The notes under the pieces: generated by a model
Told to the model about the DNA's origin: nothing
The model's input: the letters and a program-made list of their open reading frames with translations, nothing else
Database searches by the model: none
Shown: in pieces, positions 8,070 through 17,000 of the stretch
Position numbering within the stretch: the stretch's first letter is position 1
Layout of the letters: every line of letters begins with the position of its first letter
Origin: Marinomonas maritima
GTDB taxonomy: Bacteria; Pseudomonadota; Gammaproteobacteria; Pseudomonadales; Marinomonadaceae
Direction of reading: 5' to 3'
Assembly (NCBI RefSeq): GCF_024435075.2
Contig: NZ_JAMZEG020000001.1
Coordinates: 186,001-250,000 of the forward strand
Length of the DNA: 64,000 bases
Made by a program: the position numbers and the translations under genes

Positions 8070-9620
8070 ATGACAAATAAAACAATGCCATACGCAATTG
8101 AATTGCGCGATATCAGCAAACGCTTTGGTGCCGTTCAGGCCAACAAAGATATTTGCTTACAAGTTCCTGCAGGTACGATTCACGGCATTATTGGCGAAAA
8201 CGGCGCGGGAAAGTCTACCTTGATGAGCATCATCTATGGCTTTTATGAAGCCGATACTGGGCACATAGAAGTGGATGGTAAGCGTGTCGATATACGCAGT
8301 TCCCAAGATGCCATCAATGCGGGTATAGGTATGGTGCATCAGCATTTCATGCTGGTTGAGAATTTTAGTGTGCTTGAGAATGTGATCTTGGGTGCAGAAG
8401 GCGGTGCCTTGTTGAAAGGCGGCATAGACACGGCTCGTGTGGAATTGCAGCGCCTCGCAAAAGAATACAGTTTGGACATTGATGTAGACGCAATCGTAGA
8501 AGAACTTCCGGTTGGTTTGCAGCAGCGAGTTGAAATATTAAAAGCGCTTTATCGTGGTGCTCGTATCCTCATATTGGATGAGCCAACGGGTGTGTTAACC
8601 CCGCAAGAAGCGGATCATCTTTTTCGTATTCTTAAAGCGCTAAAAGATCAGGGTGTTACCGTATTGTTAATTACGCATAAATTGCGTGAAATTATGGCAT
8701 CTACGGACAATATTTCGGTGATGCGCCAAGGTCAGATGGTTGCTCATCGTGAAACAGCGCAGACAAATAAAGAAGAACTAGCCGAGTTAATGGTTGGCAA
8801 AAAGGTACGTTTAACCGTAGACAAAGACGATGCCAAGCCAAGTGATGTTTTCCTGTCTGCTCGAAACTTGTCTCTGTTCGACAGCCAAGGCGTGAAGCGC
8901 TTGAAGAATGTAAGTTTAGAGCTTCGTGCTGGTGAAATTCTTGGCATTGCTGGGGTTTCTGGTAATGGTCAAAGTGAATTGTTGAATGTACTTTCTGGCA
9001 TTGAGCCGATGAGCGAAGGTGAAATTCACGTTGCAGGTCAGGTTATCACGGCGAAAGCGCCAAAAGACGCCGCTGAAATGCGTGAGCTTAAAATGGCACA
9101 CGTTCCAGAAGATCGACATAAGATGGGCCTAGTAACGGGTTTTGAAGCCTATGAAGCCGCTGTGCTTGGTTATCACAACGCTGAAACGTATAACGGTAAA
9201 ATCCTCATGCACCGTAAGGTCATGATTGACGAATGCAGCGAGCGAATGGCCGCTTGGGATGTTCGTCCGCCGAATCCGCATTTGAAGACAGCAAACTTTT
9301 CGGGCGGTAATCAGCAAAAGATCGTTATTGCTCGTGAAGTCGAGCAGAACCCAGATATTCTTTTGATCGGCCAGCCGACACGCGGTGTTGATATTGGCGC
9401 GATTGAAAACATACACGAACAGATTGTGAAACTAAGAGACTCAGGCAAAGCAATTTTGTTGGTCTCTGTTGAATTGGATGAAATTATGGCGTTGAGTGAT
9501 CGCATTTTAGTGATGTTTGATGGTGCGGTCGTGGGTGAGCTTGATGCAAAAGACGCTGACGAACGAACGTTGGGTCTAATGATGGCGAATGCTTACAACG
9601 AAGATGAGGTATCAGCATGA
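8070..9620 (+). CDS. Nucleoside ABC transporter ATP-binding protein (two ABC domains)
   Basis: Cytoplasmic ATPase of the BMP-type importer; 516 residues with tandem ABC domains. The first (about 1-250) has a Walker A GENGAGKST and Walker B ILILDEPTGVLTP but a degenerate signature (LPVGLQQR). The second (about 265-510) has a good signature (FSGGNQQK), a Walker A lacking its lysine (GVSGNGQSE) and a Walker B lacking DE (LLIGQPTRGVD). The pair can therefore form only one catalytic site, a known trait of this family. Overlaps the next gene by 4 bases (ATGA). Confidence 0.92.
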   Translation: MTNKTMPYAIELRDISKRFGAVQANKDICLQVPAGTIHGIIGENGAGKSTLMSIIYGFYEADTGHIEVDGKRVDIRSSQDAINAGIGMVHQHFMLVENFSVLENVILGAEGGALLKGGIDTARVELQRLAKEYSLDIDVDAIVEELPVGLQQRVEILKALYRGARILILDEPTGVLTPQEADHLFRILKALKDQGVTVLLITHKLREIMASTDNISVMRQGQMVAHRETAQTNKEELAELMVGKKVRLTVDKDDAKPSDVFLSARNLSLFDSQGVKRLKNVSLELRAGEILGIAGVSGNGQSELLNVLSGIEPMSEGEIHVAGQVITAKAPKDAAEMRELKMAHVPEDRHKMGLVTGFEAYEAAVLGYHNAETYNGKILMHRKVMIDECSERMAAWDVRPPNPHLKTANFSGGNQQKIVIAREVEQNPDILLIGQPTRGVDIGAIENIHEQIVKLRDSGKAILLVSVELDEIMALSDRILVMFDGAVVGELDAKDADERTLGLMMANAYNEDEVSA

Positions 9621-10714
9621 GTCAGGCGAAAGTTCCTGCTTGGGTAAACATTGCACTTATTCCTATTCTTAATATTTTGCTCGCCTTTTTGGTTTCAGGT
9701 TTGGTGATCTTAGCCATTGGTGAAAACCCGCTCGAAGCGGCAGGTTATTTGATATACGGCGCTTTTGGTTACGATGAAGGTATTGGTTATACGCTGTATT
9801 ATGCGACAAACCTTATTTTTACCGGTTTGGCTGTGTCGGTTGCTTTTAAAGGTGGCTTATTCAATATCGGTGGTGAAGGCCAAGCGTATATTGGTGGTTT
9901 AGGCGTTGGTTTAGTGTGTTTGTCCTTAGATAAAACGATGCCTTTTTATGTCATTGCGCCTTTGGCGATTATTGGTGCGGGTGTTTTTGGTGCGGCTTGG
10001 GCGTATATCCCTGCGTATTTACAAGCGCGTCGTGGCAGCCACATCGTTATCACTACGATCATGTTTAACTTCATAGCCTCCTCTTTGATGGTTTACCTCA
10101 TCGTAAACTGGTTAAAAGAAGACGGCCGTATGGCGCCAAATAGCCGAACCTTTGATGAAAATGCATGGTTACCTTACTTGCATGAGTTGTTGTCACCATT
10201 GGGCATTGAAATAGGTGATTCGCCACTTAATGTCGCTTTTGTTATTGCTTTGATCTGTTGTGTGCTTATTTGGGCGTTACTCTGGCACACTCGTTGGGGT
10301 TATCAGTTGCGTACGTTGGGTACCAACCCAACAGCGGCGCGCTACGCAGGCATCGATACCGCGAAAGTGACTATTTGGGCGATGCTTATTTCTGGTGGTT
10401 TGGCGGGCTTTGTTGGTATCAACGAGATCATGGGGGTAAACCACAGCTTGTTGCTTAACTTCACTGCGGGTTATGGCTTTGCGGGCATTGCTGTGTCTTT
10501 GATGGGACGTAATCATCCGGTTGGTATCATTCTGGCCGCCATACTGTTTGGCGCCTTGTATCAAGGTGGGGCTGAGTTAGCGTTTGAAATTCCGACGATC
10601 ACACCTGAAATCGTAGTCGTTATTCAAGGTTTGGTTATTTTATTCTCTGGTGCGCTTGAACACATGTTTAAAGATCGTATCGAAGGCTTTTTTATTCGCA
10701 GAGCGGTAGCGTAG
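9617..10714 (+). CDS. Nucleoside ABC transporter permease, first subunit
   Basis: Inner-membrane subunit of the same importer; 365 residues with about nine hydrophobic segments. FNIGGEGQAYIGG at about residue 81 and GTNPTAARYAGID at about 235 are typical of the BPD_transp_2 family (YufP-type). It starts within the ATPase stop codon and is followed 9 bases later by the partner permease. Confidence 0.9.
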   Translation: MSQAKVPAWVNIALIPILNILLAFLVSGLVILAIGENPLEAAGYLIYGAFGYDEGIGYTLYYATNLIFTGLAVSVAFKGGLFNIGGEGQAYIGGLGVGLVCLSLDKTMPFYVIAPLAIIGAGVFGAAWAYIPAYLQARRGSHIVITTIMFNFIASSLMVYLIVNWLKEDGRMAPNSRTFDENAWLPYLHELLSPLGIEIGDSPLNVAFVIALICCVLIWALLWHTRWGYQLRTLGTNPTAARYAGIDTAKVTIWAMLISGGLAGFVGINEIMGVNHSLLLNFTAGYGFAGIAVSLMGRNHPVGIILAAILFGALYQGGAELAFEIPTITPEIVVVIQGLVILFSGALEHMFKDRIEGFFIRRAVA

Positions 10715-10723
10715 GGAAAAAAT

Positions 10724-11692
10724 ATGTTTGAAACATTGATACTTATGTTAGACGCCACGATGCGGGTGTCTACTCCTTTGATTTTTGCTGCGTTGGCGGG
10801 GTTGTATTCCGAGCGAGCTGGTATTGTTGATATTGGTTTAGAAGGTAAAATTCTAGGCAGTGCCTTTGCGGCGGCGGCTGGGGCGGCGGTATTTGGTTCG
10901 GCTTGGGTTGGGTTGTTTTTCGGTATTATGGCGTCTGTTTCGTTGGCGATGATTCATGGTTTTGCTTGTATTACGCACCGTGGTGATCACATTGTTTCGG
11001 GTGTGGCGATCAATACTATCGTCGCAGGCCTGACTGTCACTTTGTCTATGTATTGGTTTGGTATGGGTGGCCAAACACCGACGCTATCTGGCGACGAACG
11101 TTTTCTATCCATTACTTTCCCGTTTGCTGATGCATTAAAAGATGTACCAGTAATAGGGCTGATTTATTCAGAGTTACTCAGTGGTCATAATATTTTGGTT
11201 TATCTGGCTTTCGCGATGGTACCAATGACGTATTGGGTGATCTATAAAACACGTTTTGGTTTACGTCTTCGCGCTGTAGGGGAAAACCCACATGCGGTGG
11301 ACACAGCGGGTATTTCGGTGGCTTTCATTCGTTATCGTGCCTTGATCATTTGTGGCATTTTGTGTGGTATCGCTGGGGCGTATTTGTCGACGGCGCATAA
11401 TGCTGGTTTCTTGAAAGACATGAGTGCAGGCAAAGGTTATATGGCGCTAGCAGCGCTGATTTTTGGTAAGTGGCGTCCTGTTCCAGTGTTGCTTGCTTGT
11501 TTGTTGTTTGGTTTCTTAGACGCCGTTGCTATTCGTATGCAAGGGGTGGTGATTCCTGGTATTGGCGAAGTGCCCGTACAGGCAATCGAAGTGTTACCGT
11601 ATGTATTAACCGTATTGTTATTGGCGGGTTTCATCGGCAAAGCCATTGGGCCAAAAGCCATAGGGCGCCCCTATGTGAAGGAGCGAGCCTAA
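10724..11692 (+). CDS. Nucleoside ABC transporter permease, second subunit
   Basis: Second inner-membrane subunit, 322 residues (YufQ-type). It has IVDIGLEGKILGSAFAAAAG near the N terminus and AVGENPHAVDTAGI at about residue 185, the counterpart of the GTNP motif in its partner. Together they would form the heterodimeric channel. The stop codon is separated from the cdd start by one base. Confidence 0.9.
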   Translation: MFETLILMLDATMRVSTPLIFAALAGLYSERAGIVDIGLEGKILGSAFAAAAGAAVFGSAWVGLFFGIMASVSLAMIHGFACITHRGDHIVSGVAINTIVAGLTVTLSMYWFGMGGQTPTLSGDERFLSITFPFADALKDVPVIGLIYSELLSGHNILVYLAFAMVPMTYWVIYKTRFGLRLRAVGENPHAVDTAGISVAFIRYRALIICGILCGIAGAYLSTAHNAGFLKDMSAGKGYMALAALIFGKWRPVPVLLACLLFGFLDAVAIRMQGVVIPGIGEVPVQAIEVLPYVLTVLLLAGFIGKAIGPKAIGRPYVKERA

Positions 11693-11693
11693 T

Positions 11694-12104
11694 ATGTCTA
11701 ATGTAAAGCAAAGTGAAAAACTGATCGAGTTGGCCAAAAATGCGATGAGTAAGGCTTATGTGCCTTATTCCCATTTTCATGTTGGCGCTGCTATTTTAAC
11801 CACCAATGGTAAGCTTTACTCTGGTTGTAACGTAGAAAACGCCGCGTATCCAGAAGGGACTTGTGCTGAAGCCGGCGCTATTGCGGCTATGGTTCTGGAT
11901 GGCGAAACACAAATCAAAGATATTTATGTGATTGGTCACGGCGATGCTTTGGTAACGCCTTGCGGTGGTTGTCGTCAAAAAATCCGAGAATTTTCTTCAG
12001 CTGAGACCATGATTCATATTTGTGGTGCGCAAGGCGTACGCAAAACCCTCTCAATGGAAGCGTTGTTACCGTTTTCGTTTGGACCTGAAAACCTTAAACA
12101 GTAA
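11694..12104 (+). CDS. cdd: Cytidine deaminase
   Basis: Deaminates cytidine and deoxycytidine to uridine/deoxyuridine. 136 residues, the length of the tetrameric class found in Bacillus, rather than the ~294-residue dimeric enzyme of E. coli. Zinc ligands and catalytic Glu: CAEAGAI (about residue 57) and PCGGCRQ (about 90). Tightly coupled to the permease gene, so imported cytidine is probably channelled straight into salvage. Confidence 0.95.
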   Translation: MSNVKQSEKLIELAKNAMSKAYVPYSHFHVGAAILTTNGKLYSGCNVENAAYPEGTCAEAGAIAAMVLDGETQIKDIYVIGHGDALVTPCGGCRQKIREFSSAETMIHICGAQGVRKTLSMEALLPFSFGPENLKQ

Positions 12105-12124
12105 AAAAAGAGACAATAAAACAG

Positions 12125-12188
12125 AGAACAGCAAGCCAGCTAAGGTTTGCTGTTCTTATCAAAAAGCCACTTTTAACGTGGCTTTTTT
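12125..12188 (+). terminator. Double hairpin terminator of the nucleoside operon
   Basis: First a perfect 10-bp stem at 12125-12134 / 12147-12156, then a second stem AAAAAGCCAC (12161-12170) with GTGGCTTTTT (12178-12187) leading into Ts. The second element is a classic intrinsic terminator; the first may reinforce it. Confidence 0.88.
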
Positions 12189-12304
12189 GTTTTTGTGCGC
12201 TTTTTATGGACAGAAACAAGACAGTGATAGGGTCGATAAGCAAACATGTAATCGAGTAATATGATCCTTTGTAATTAAAACGACCAATAGGAAAATAAAA
12301 TACG

Positions 12305-12688
12305 ATGCGAAAAATCACTATCTTGTGTTGGGTTATGCTGTCGCTTGTTTTGACAGCCTGTGCGAGTGGCCCTATTAGTCGATCGGATTCTGTGGGCTTT
12401 GAAGAAAGCGGCAAAGCCAGTTATTACGCAATGAAATATCAAGGACGAAAAACCGCCAGCGGTGAATTGTTCGATCAAAAAGCCATGACGGCCGCCCATA
12501 AGCGTTTGCCATTTGGCTCCAAGGTAAAAGTGACGAATGTCGCGAACGGTAAGAGTGTTGTAGTACGAGTTAATGACCGTGGGCCGTTTGTTCGTGGGCG
12601 GATTATTGACCTGAGTAAATCGGCTTTTCAGCGTATCGGCAATACGCGTTCTGGTGTTATTAAGGTTGAAATCGAAGTTTTACGTTGA
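12305..12688 (+). CDS. RlpA-like septal ring lipoprotein (double-psi beta-barrel)
   Basis: 127 residues. A lipobox LTAC at about residues 16-19 predicts an outer-membrane lipoprotein. The rest is one DPBB domain with GKASYYAMKYQGRKTASGE at about 38 and VRVNDRGPFVRGRIIDLS at about 88; the Asp of NDRGPF corresponds to the catalytic Asp of lytic-transglycosylase RlpA. The SPOR domain of full-length RlpA is absent, so septal targeting cannot be assumed. Monocistronic, bounded by terminators. Confidence 0.85.
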   Translation: MRKITILCWVMLSLVLTACASGPISRSDSVGFEESGKASYYAMKYQGRKTASGELFDQKAMTAAHKRLPFGSKVKVTNVANGKSVVVRVNDRGPFVRGRIIDLSKSAFQRIGNTRSGVIKVEIEVLR

Positions 12689-12708
12689 TACCTTTTCACA
12701 ACGGCGTC

Positions 12709-12740
12709 GCCTAATAACTACATCCATGTAGTTATTAGGC
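12709..12740. terminator. Perfect inverted repeat between convergent rlpA-like and pat genes
   Basis: Fifteen-bp arms (12709-12723 and 12726-12740) mirror each other around two central bases, followed on the plus strand by TTTTCG. Placement between converging genes suggests a bidirectional terminator. Confidence 0.75.
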
Positions 12741-12801
12741 TTTTCGTATATTTTTGCCTTGCCTTCGCTCGTGAGATTGTGAAAATGTCTCGGTTCTATT
12801 A

Positions 12802-15210
12802 TTAGGAAACGTCTCGGCATTTATCTAATAATGCTGGAGTGAGTTTGATGGTGGCGATCATTTGCCCGAAGTCATCTTCATCTCGCTTGATGCTAAACCC
12901 TAGATGGCGACAAAAATCGAGCATGCGTTTGTTTTCTGCCAAGACGATGCCTTTCATGACTTTAATGCCTTTGTCAGCGGCGACTTGAAACAGCTGTCGC
13001 ATTAGGTAAGAAGCCAATCCTAGACCTTGGAATTCATCCCCTAGTACCACTGCAAATTCACAGCTTTGATCGTCAAAATTATCGATGTAGCGCGCCGTGC
13101 CAATCAGAAAATCTTGTTTGTCTTGTTGAATAACCGCCAACAGCGCCATTTCACGGTCGTAATCGATGTGCGACATGCTGGAGAGCATGCGAGGCGTGAG
13201 TTCTTCGATATTGGAAATGAAACGGAAATAGCGTGTTTCGTGAGACATACTGCGGACAAAGTCCGCCAAAATTCCTGAATCTCTTGGTAAAACGGGTCTA
13301 ACGGTTGCGATCTCGTTATTTTTTAATAGACGCTCAGACACCCATTGTCTTGGATAAGGGTGAATCGCAAGGTGTTCATAACGCCGCCAATTTTTACAAG
13401 AGCGCAGGTTGGCGGTGACATCCGCATACACACTGCCACTGTCGTGAACCCTTACATCGGCTAACTCTAAATTTTCAATTTCTGGTAATTCACAAACCAT
13501 GGTTGATAAATTGCGCAGCAAACTTTCTAGTTCGAACGACTCTTCACCAGGAAACGCACGTTGGATTAAATCTTTTGCCAAAATGGTATTGAGTGGTGGC
13601 AAAGCAACGGCTTCTGCCTGTTTGTGTTGTTGCGCGCCTTCTAACGATAAGCCAATGGCAGGACCAAAGACGGCGTCTTGGAATACCCGTAAATGAACCG
13701 GTGCAAACAACTGATGAGAAGCCTGACGGCGAGAAATTAAGCGGATGTGAAATAGATCAAAAATGTCGCGTAATTCATCGGTGTGTGTCGAGTGTTGGCC
13801 ACTTTTGAATAATTGATTCAGCGTTTGAGTTGCTTCAGACACATCAATCTTAAAACGAAACGCATGGCTGTCTGGGGTTTGTTTGGCGAGTAGCTGATTG
13901 CGTTGGAACTGTACTAAAAATTGAAAGCCTTCGATGGCTGTTTCTGGGGTTCGAAACGTTGGGATACCTGCTTCATTGATGCGCGTACGCATTTTGGTCA
14001 TGTTACCGCCGCCAAGCAAGCACACCATCACCAGTTTCTTCTGGGTGCGGTGCAGTTGGGTAATCAAATCGTATAAGGAGTCTATGTCGATCAAAGCGGT
14101 TGGGCTCAAGGTAAGCAGCACTGCGCCGCATTCTTGGCCGCTAAGGGCATCCGCAGCGAGATCAATAAACAAGTCCGTTGCACAACTTGCCCAGACGGTG
14201 GTGACAGGGCCAATAGCACCGCGTCCCGCCATGGTAGATTCCAGTTTATCGCGTAATTCGCCTTGTGGACTGAGTAAGTCGATATCGAGCTCTATCGCGC
14301 GCTGTGCGGCCAGTTCGCCTGGACCTGCGCCGTTGCCGATAATTAATAGTGATCCGTCTTTAACGCGACGGGCGTTGGTCATGACCGACGCGGCAGCAAT
14401 CAAATCATTTAAGCGACGACCACGCACAGCACCCGTTCGGCTCAGGGCCGCATCTAATACTCGCTCATCGGCGCCGATAGAGTGTTCTGTCACCACGGCA
14501 ACTGGTTTACTTCGCCCTGTGGCTCGCAAGCTACTGAGGAAACGAGTCGGCCGGCCAATTTTTTGCAAATACATCAAGATGGCTTGGCTGTCGAAATCGG
14601 TGGATAAATAATCCAATACTTGCGATGGCATCACGTCGACTGGTGTGCCCATCGACACCACTTGAGAAAAACCAATGCCTTGCCATGTCGCCCAATCGAC
14701 TAAAGCACTGGCAACGGTGCCAGATTGTGACATCAGTGCCAACCTTCCGGGTAAAGGTTGTGTTAACCCCAACCAAGCAAATACGCCTTGCTTAGGTCGA
14801 CAGACACCGAAGCTGTTGGGGCCAAGCAAGCGCACATTGTACTGGCGTAACACCTCAACTAACCTGTCTTCTGGTTCATTGGTCCAAGACAGCATTAACA
14901 AAGAGCCAATGCCCACCTTGCCACACGCTGCAATAATGTCTTCCATTGAGGCATTTGAATAGGTGCCGACGAGCACCGCTAGATCAGGGCTTTTTGGTAA
15001 TGCACTCAATGTTGAGAACAAAGGAAAAGAGAAGGGCGTTGCCGGTTCGATGCCCACTAAGCTAATAGGGCATTTCTTGCTAGTACTGAATTTTTCAGCC
15101 TTAGACAAAGACTGCAACAGAGCCAGCATCAGGGGGTCTTGAGCGTCTTCCCCTGTCAAAATTACCATCGACGTTGGGGCGAGTAGCGGTTGCAAGGCAT
15201 GTTGGCTCAC
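12802..15210 (-). CDS. PatZ-like protein lysine acetyltransferase (acyl-CoA synthetase-like plus GNAT)
   Basis: Likely N-epsilon-lysine acetyltransferase of the PatZ/Pat class. 802 residues, against 886 in E. coli PatZ. Order: CoA-binding domain (about 1-140), succinyl-CoA synthetase-like domain (about 150-290, ALMSQSGTVASALVDW), ligase-CoA domain (to about 430), remnant ATP-grasp (about 440-640, VFGPAIGLSLEG and ALPPLN), and C-terminal GNAT (about 650-800) with acetyl-CoA loop EFQGLGLASYL and IDYDREMALLAV. The first part of the ATP-grasp domain, including its nucleotide-binding lysine region, is missing, so synthetase activity is unlikely. Divergent from a deacetylase gene. Confidence 0.85.
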   Translation of the reverse strand: MSQHALQPLLAPTSMVILTGEDAQDPLMLALLQSLSKAEKFSTSKKCPISLVGIEPATPFSFPLFSTLSALPKSPDLAVLVGTYSNASMEDIIAACGKVGIGSLLMLSWTNEPEDRLVEVLRQYNVRLLGPNSFGVCRPKQGVFAWLGLTQPLPGRLALMSQSGTVASALVDWATWQGIGFSQVVSMGTPVDVMPSQVLDYLSTDFDSQAILMYLQKIGRPTRFLSSLRATGRSKPVAVVTEHSIGADERVLDAALSRTGAVRGRRLNDLIAAASVMTNARRVKDGSLLIIGNGAGPGELAAQRAIELDIDLLSPQGELRDKLESTMAGRGAIGPVTTVWASCATDLFIDLAADALSGQECGAVLLTLSPTALIDIDSLYDLITQLHRTQKKLVMVCLLGGGNMTKMRTRINEAGIPTFRTPETAIEGFQFLVQFQRNQLLAKQTPDSHAFRFKIDVSEATQTLNQLFKSGQHSTHTDELRDIFDLFHIRLISRRQASHQLFAPVHLRVFQDAVFGPAIGLSLEGAQQHKQAEAVALPPLNTILAKDLIQRAFPGEESFELESLLRNLSTMVCELPEIENLELADVRVHDSGSVYADVTANLRSCKNWRRYEHLAIHPYPRQWVSERLLKNNEIATVRPVLPRDSGILADFVRSMSHETRYFRFISNIEELTPRMLSSMSHIDYDREMALLAVIQQDKQDFLIGTARYIDNFDDQSCEFAVVLGDEFQGLGLASYLMRQLFQVAADKGIKVMKGIVLAENKRMLDFCRHLGFSIKRDEDDFGQMIATIKLTPALLDKCRDVS

Positions 15211-15365
15211 TCGATATTCTCCTGATGCGTAATAAGTATTTTATGACAGTAGCACAGTCTGCTTAAAGACGAATTGTAGACCATGGTAGGGTAGACTGTC
15301 TTTGTGCTTTTATGGCTTTATACTGGACGATTAAAGACAATAATAAGAACCCATTTGGATATGAC

Positions 15366-16289
15366 ATGACGACCGCCTATATCACACACACGTATTGCGA
15401 CAAGCATGACATGGGAGACGATCATCCCGAATCTCCGCAACGGCTTGGTGCAATCCAGAACCGTTTGATCACGGGGCAGTTGATGGACTTTCTACGTCGT
15501 CTTGAAGCGACGCCCGCTACTCGCGAGCAGCTTATTGCAACGCATGATCAAACGTATGTGGACTCTATCTTCGCTCGAGCCCCAGAAGAAGGGCATTTAG
15601 AAATTGAGCCGGAAACCTTGATGATGCCGCACACATTAGACGCCGCGTTGTTCGCAGCAGGGTCGGTTGTTCAAGCGGTGGATTTGGTGATGACAGGCGA
15701 GATGGATAACGCTTTTTGCGCGATTCGGCCACCGGGTCATCATGCCGAATACGACAAGGCTATGGGCTTCTGTTTTTTTAATAATATCGCAGTGGGGGCC
15801 CGCCATGCCGTGCGTCATCATGGGTTAGAGCGAGTTGCCATCGTAGATTTTGATGTTCACCATGGTAATGGTACGGAAGATATTTTTAAAGACGATCCAA
15901 ACGTACTTTATGCGTCTAGCTACCAACATCCGTTTTATCCTTACAGTGATCCGGGCGCTTCCCACGACAATATTTTACACATGCCGCTTGAAGCTGGTTC
16001 TGGTAGCGATACTTTTCAAACCGTCATCACGGAACAGTTGTTACCCGCACTGGAGGCGTTTAAACCTCAGCTTGTGATGATTTCAGCGGGCTTTGATGCG
16101 CACAAAGAAGACCCAATGGGACAACTTAGATTGAGTGAATCAGACTTTACTTGGATCACAGACCGTTTGATGGACGTGGCTGAGCGACATTGCGAAGGAA
16201 AAATCGTATCTGTGCTAGAAGGCGGTTACAACATTGATGCGCTTGGTCGCGCGGCATTTTGTCATATCAAAAGTTTGATGAAACTTTGA
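15366..16289 (+). CDS. HDAC-like deacetylase (histone deacetylase superfamily)
   Basis: Zinc-dependent deacetylase or amidohydrolase. Conserved blocks in order: DHPESPQRL, RPPGHHAEYDKAMGFCFFNN with the active-site histidine pair, DFDVHHGNGT (zinc Asp and His), SAGFDAHKEDPMG (zinc Asp) and the C-terminal EGGYN. The frame is open to an ATG at 15312, but the start at 15366 is preferred; it begins MTTAYITH as in relatives and gives 307 residues. Divergent from the PatZ-like acetyltransferase, which suggests the two set acetylation levels; substrates are unknown. Confidence 0.88.
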   Translation: MTTAYITHTYCDKHDMGDDHPESPQRLGAIQNRLITGQLMDFLRRLEATPATREQLIATHDQTYVDSIFARAPEEGHLEIEPETLMMPHTLDAALFAAGSVVQAVDLVMTGEMDNAFCAIRPPGHHAEYDKAMGFCFFNNIAVGARHAVRHHGLERVAIVDFDVHHGNGTEDIFKDDPNVLYASSYQHPFYPYSDPGASHDNILHMPLEAGSGSDTFQTVITEQLLPALEAFKPQLVMISAGFDAHKEDPMGQLRLSESDFTWITDRLMDVAERHCEGKIVSVLEGGYNIDALGRAAFCHIKSLMKL

Positions 16290-16292
16290 TGC

Positions 16293-16955
16293 TCATTTTT
16301 GAAGTAACAACGCTTTTCCCATAGACGGATTAAATTCAGTCAGGCTTCGTAGCTTGAGTGCTGCAAGGTCAAATTTTGTATGATTGAACTCGTCAATATG
16401 CGGAATGGCGATTGGCTGAATGCCTGCCGCTAATGCGGCTTTTATACCGCCGAGTGAATCCTCAAAGGCTATGCATTGGTCTGCGTTGATGTTGAGTTTT
16501 TCTAATGTGAGCTGATAAACGTCTGGGGCCGGTTTGCCTTGGCTTACTTCTTCTGCTGATGTGTAAGTCATAAAATAGTCAGCAATATCTAAACGCTGTA
16601 GTACGCTTGGAATGATGCTTTTGGGTGAATTAGTTGCTAGTCCAATCTTTATATCGGCTTGATGTAGTGAAATCAGCAAATCATGAACGCCGCTCATCGC
16701 CTTGCCTTGAGTCTCGATCAAATATTGGACTCGTTCAACAACGCGATTTTCCACTGTCTTAAGAGAAGCGCCTTCCCACGGTTGTTTTGCATACCAAAAT
16801 TCAGTGACTTCTTTGGTTGTCATTGCAGCGGTGAGTTCCGCTAAATCTGGTGATACATTCACTCCAACCGACGAAAATACATCGTACTCAGCCTGTTTCC
16901 AAAACGGCTCTGAATCTATTAGTAATCCATCCATATCAAAAATGACGGCTTGCAT
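16293..16955 (-). CDS. hxpB: HAD superfamily sugar-phosphate phosphatase, HxpB/YniC-like
   Basis: Cytoplasmic phosphatase of 220 residues. Motif I FDMDGLLIDSEP with both catalytic Asp residues, motif II GLATNSP, motif III lysine in GKPAPDVY and motif IV FEDSLGGIKAA are all present, with an inserted helical cap between motifs I and II. Similarity to E. coli HxpB extends through the cap (FWYAKQPWEG versus LWYARQPWNG), suggesting hexitol or 2-deoxyglucose phosphates as substrates. The stop codon lies 3 bases from that of the deacetylase. Confidence 0.82.
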   Translation of the reverse strand: MQAVIFDMDGLLIDSEPFWKQAEYDVFSSVGVNVSPDLAELTAAMTTKEVTEFWYAKQPWEGASLKTVENRVVERVQYLIETQGKAMSGVHDLLISLHQADIKIGLATNSPKSIIPSVLQRLDIADYFMTYTSAEEVSQGKPAPDVYQLTLEKLNINADQCIAFEDSLGGIKAALAAGIQPIAIPHIDEFNHTKFDLAALKLRSLTEFNPSMGKALLLQK

Positions 16956-17000
16956 TGTTACCTACTTTTTTGGCTATTCAATAGTGTGTGCTGACGATAT

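Noticed and set aside
13934..14611. 225-codon open frame antisense to the PatZ-like gene
   Set aside because: It lies wholly inside a well-supported gene on the opposite strand, and its translation is low-complexity (rich in S, R, P) with no domain. It is a shadow frame.
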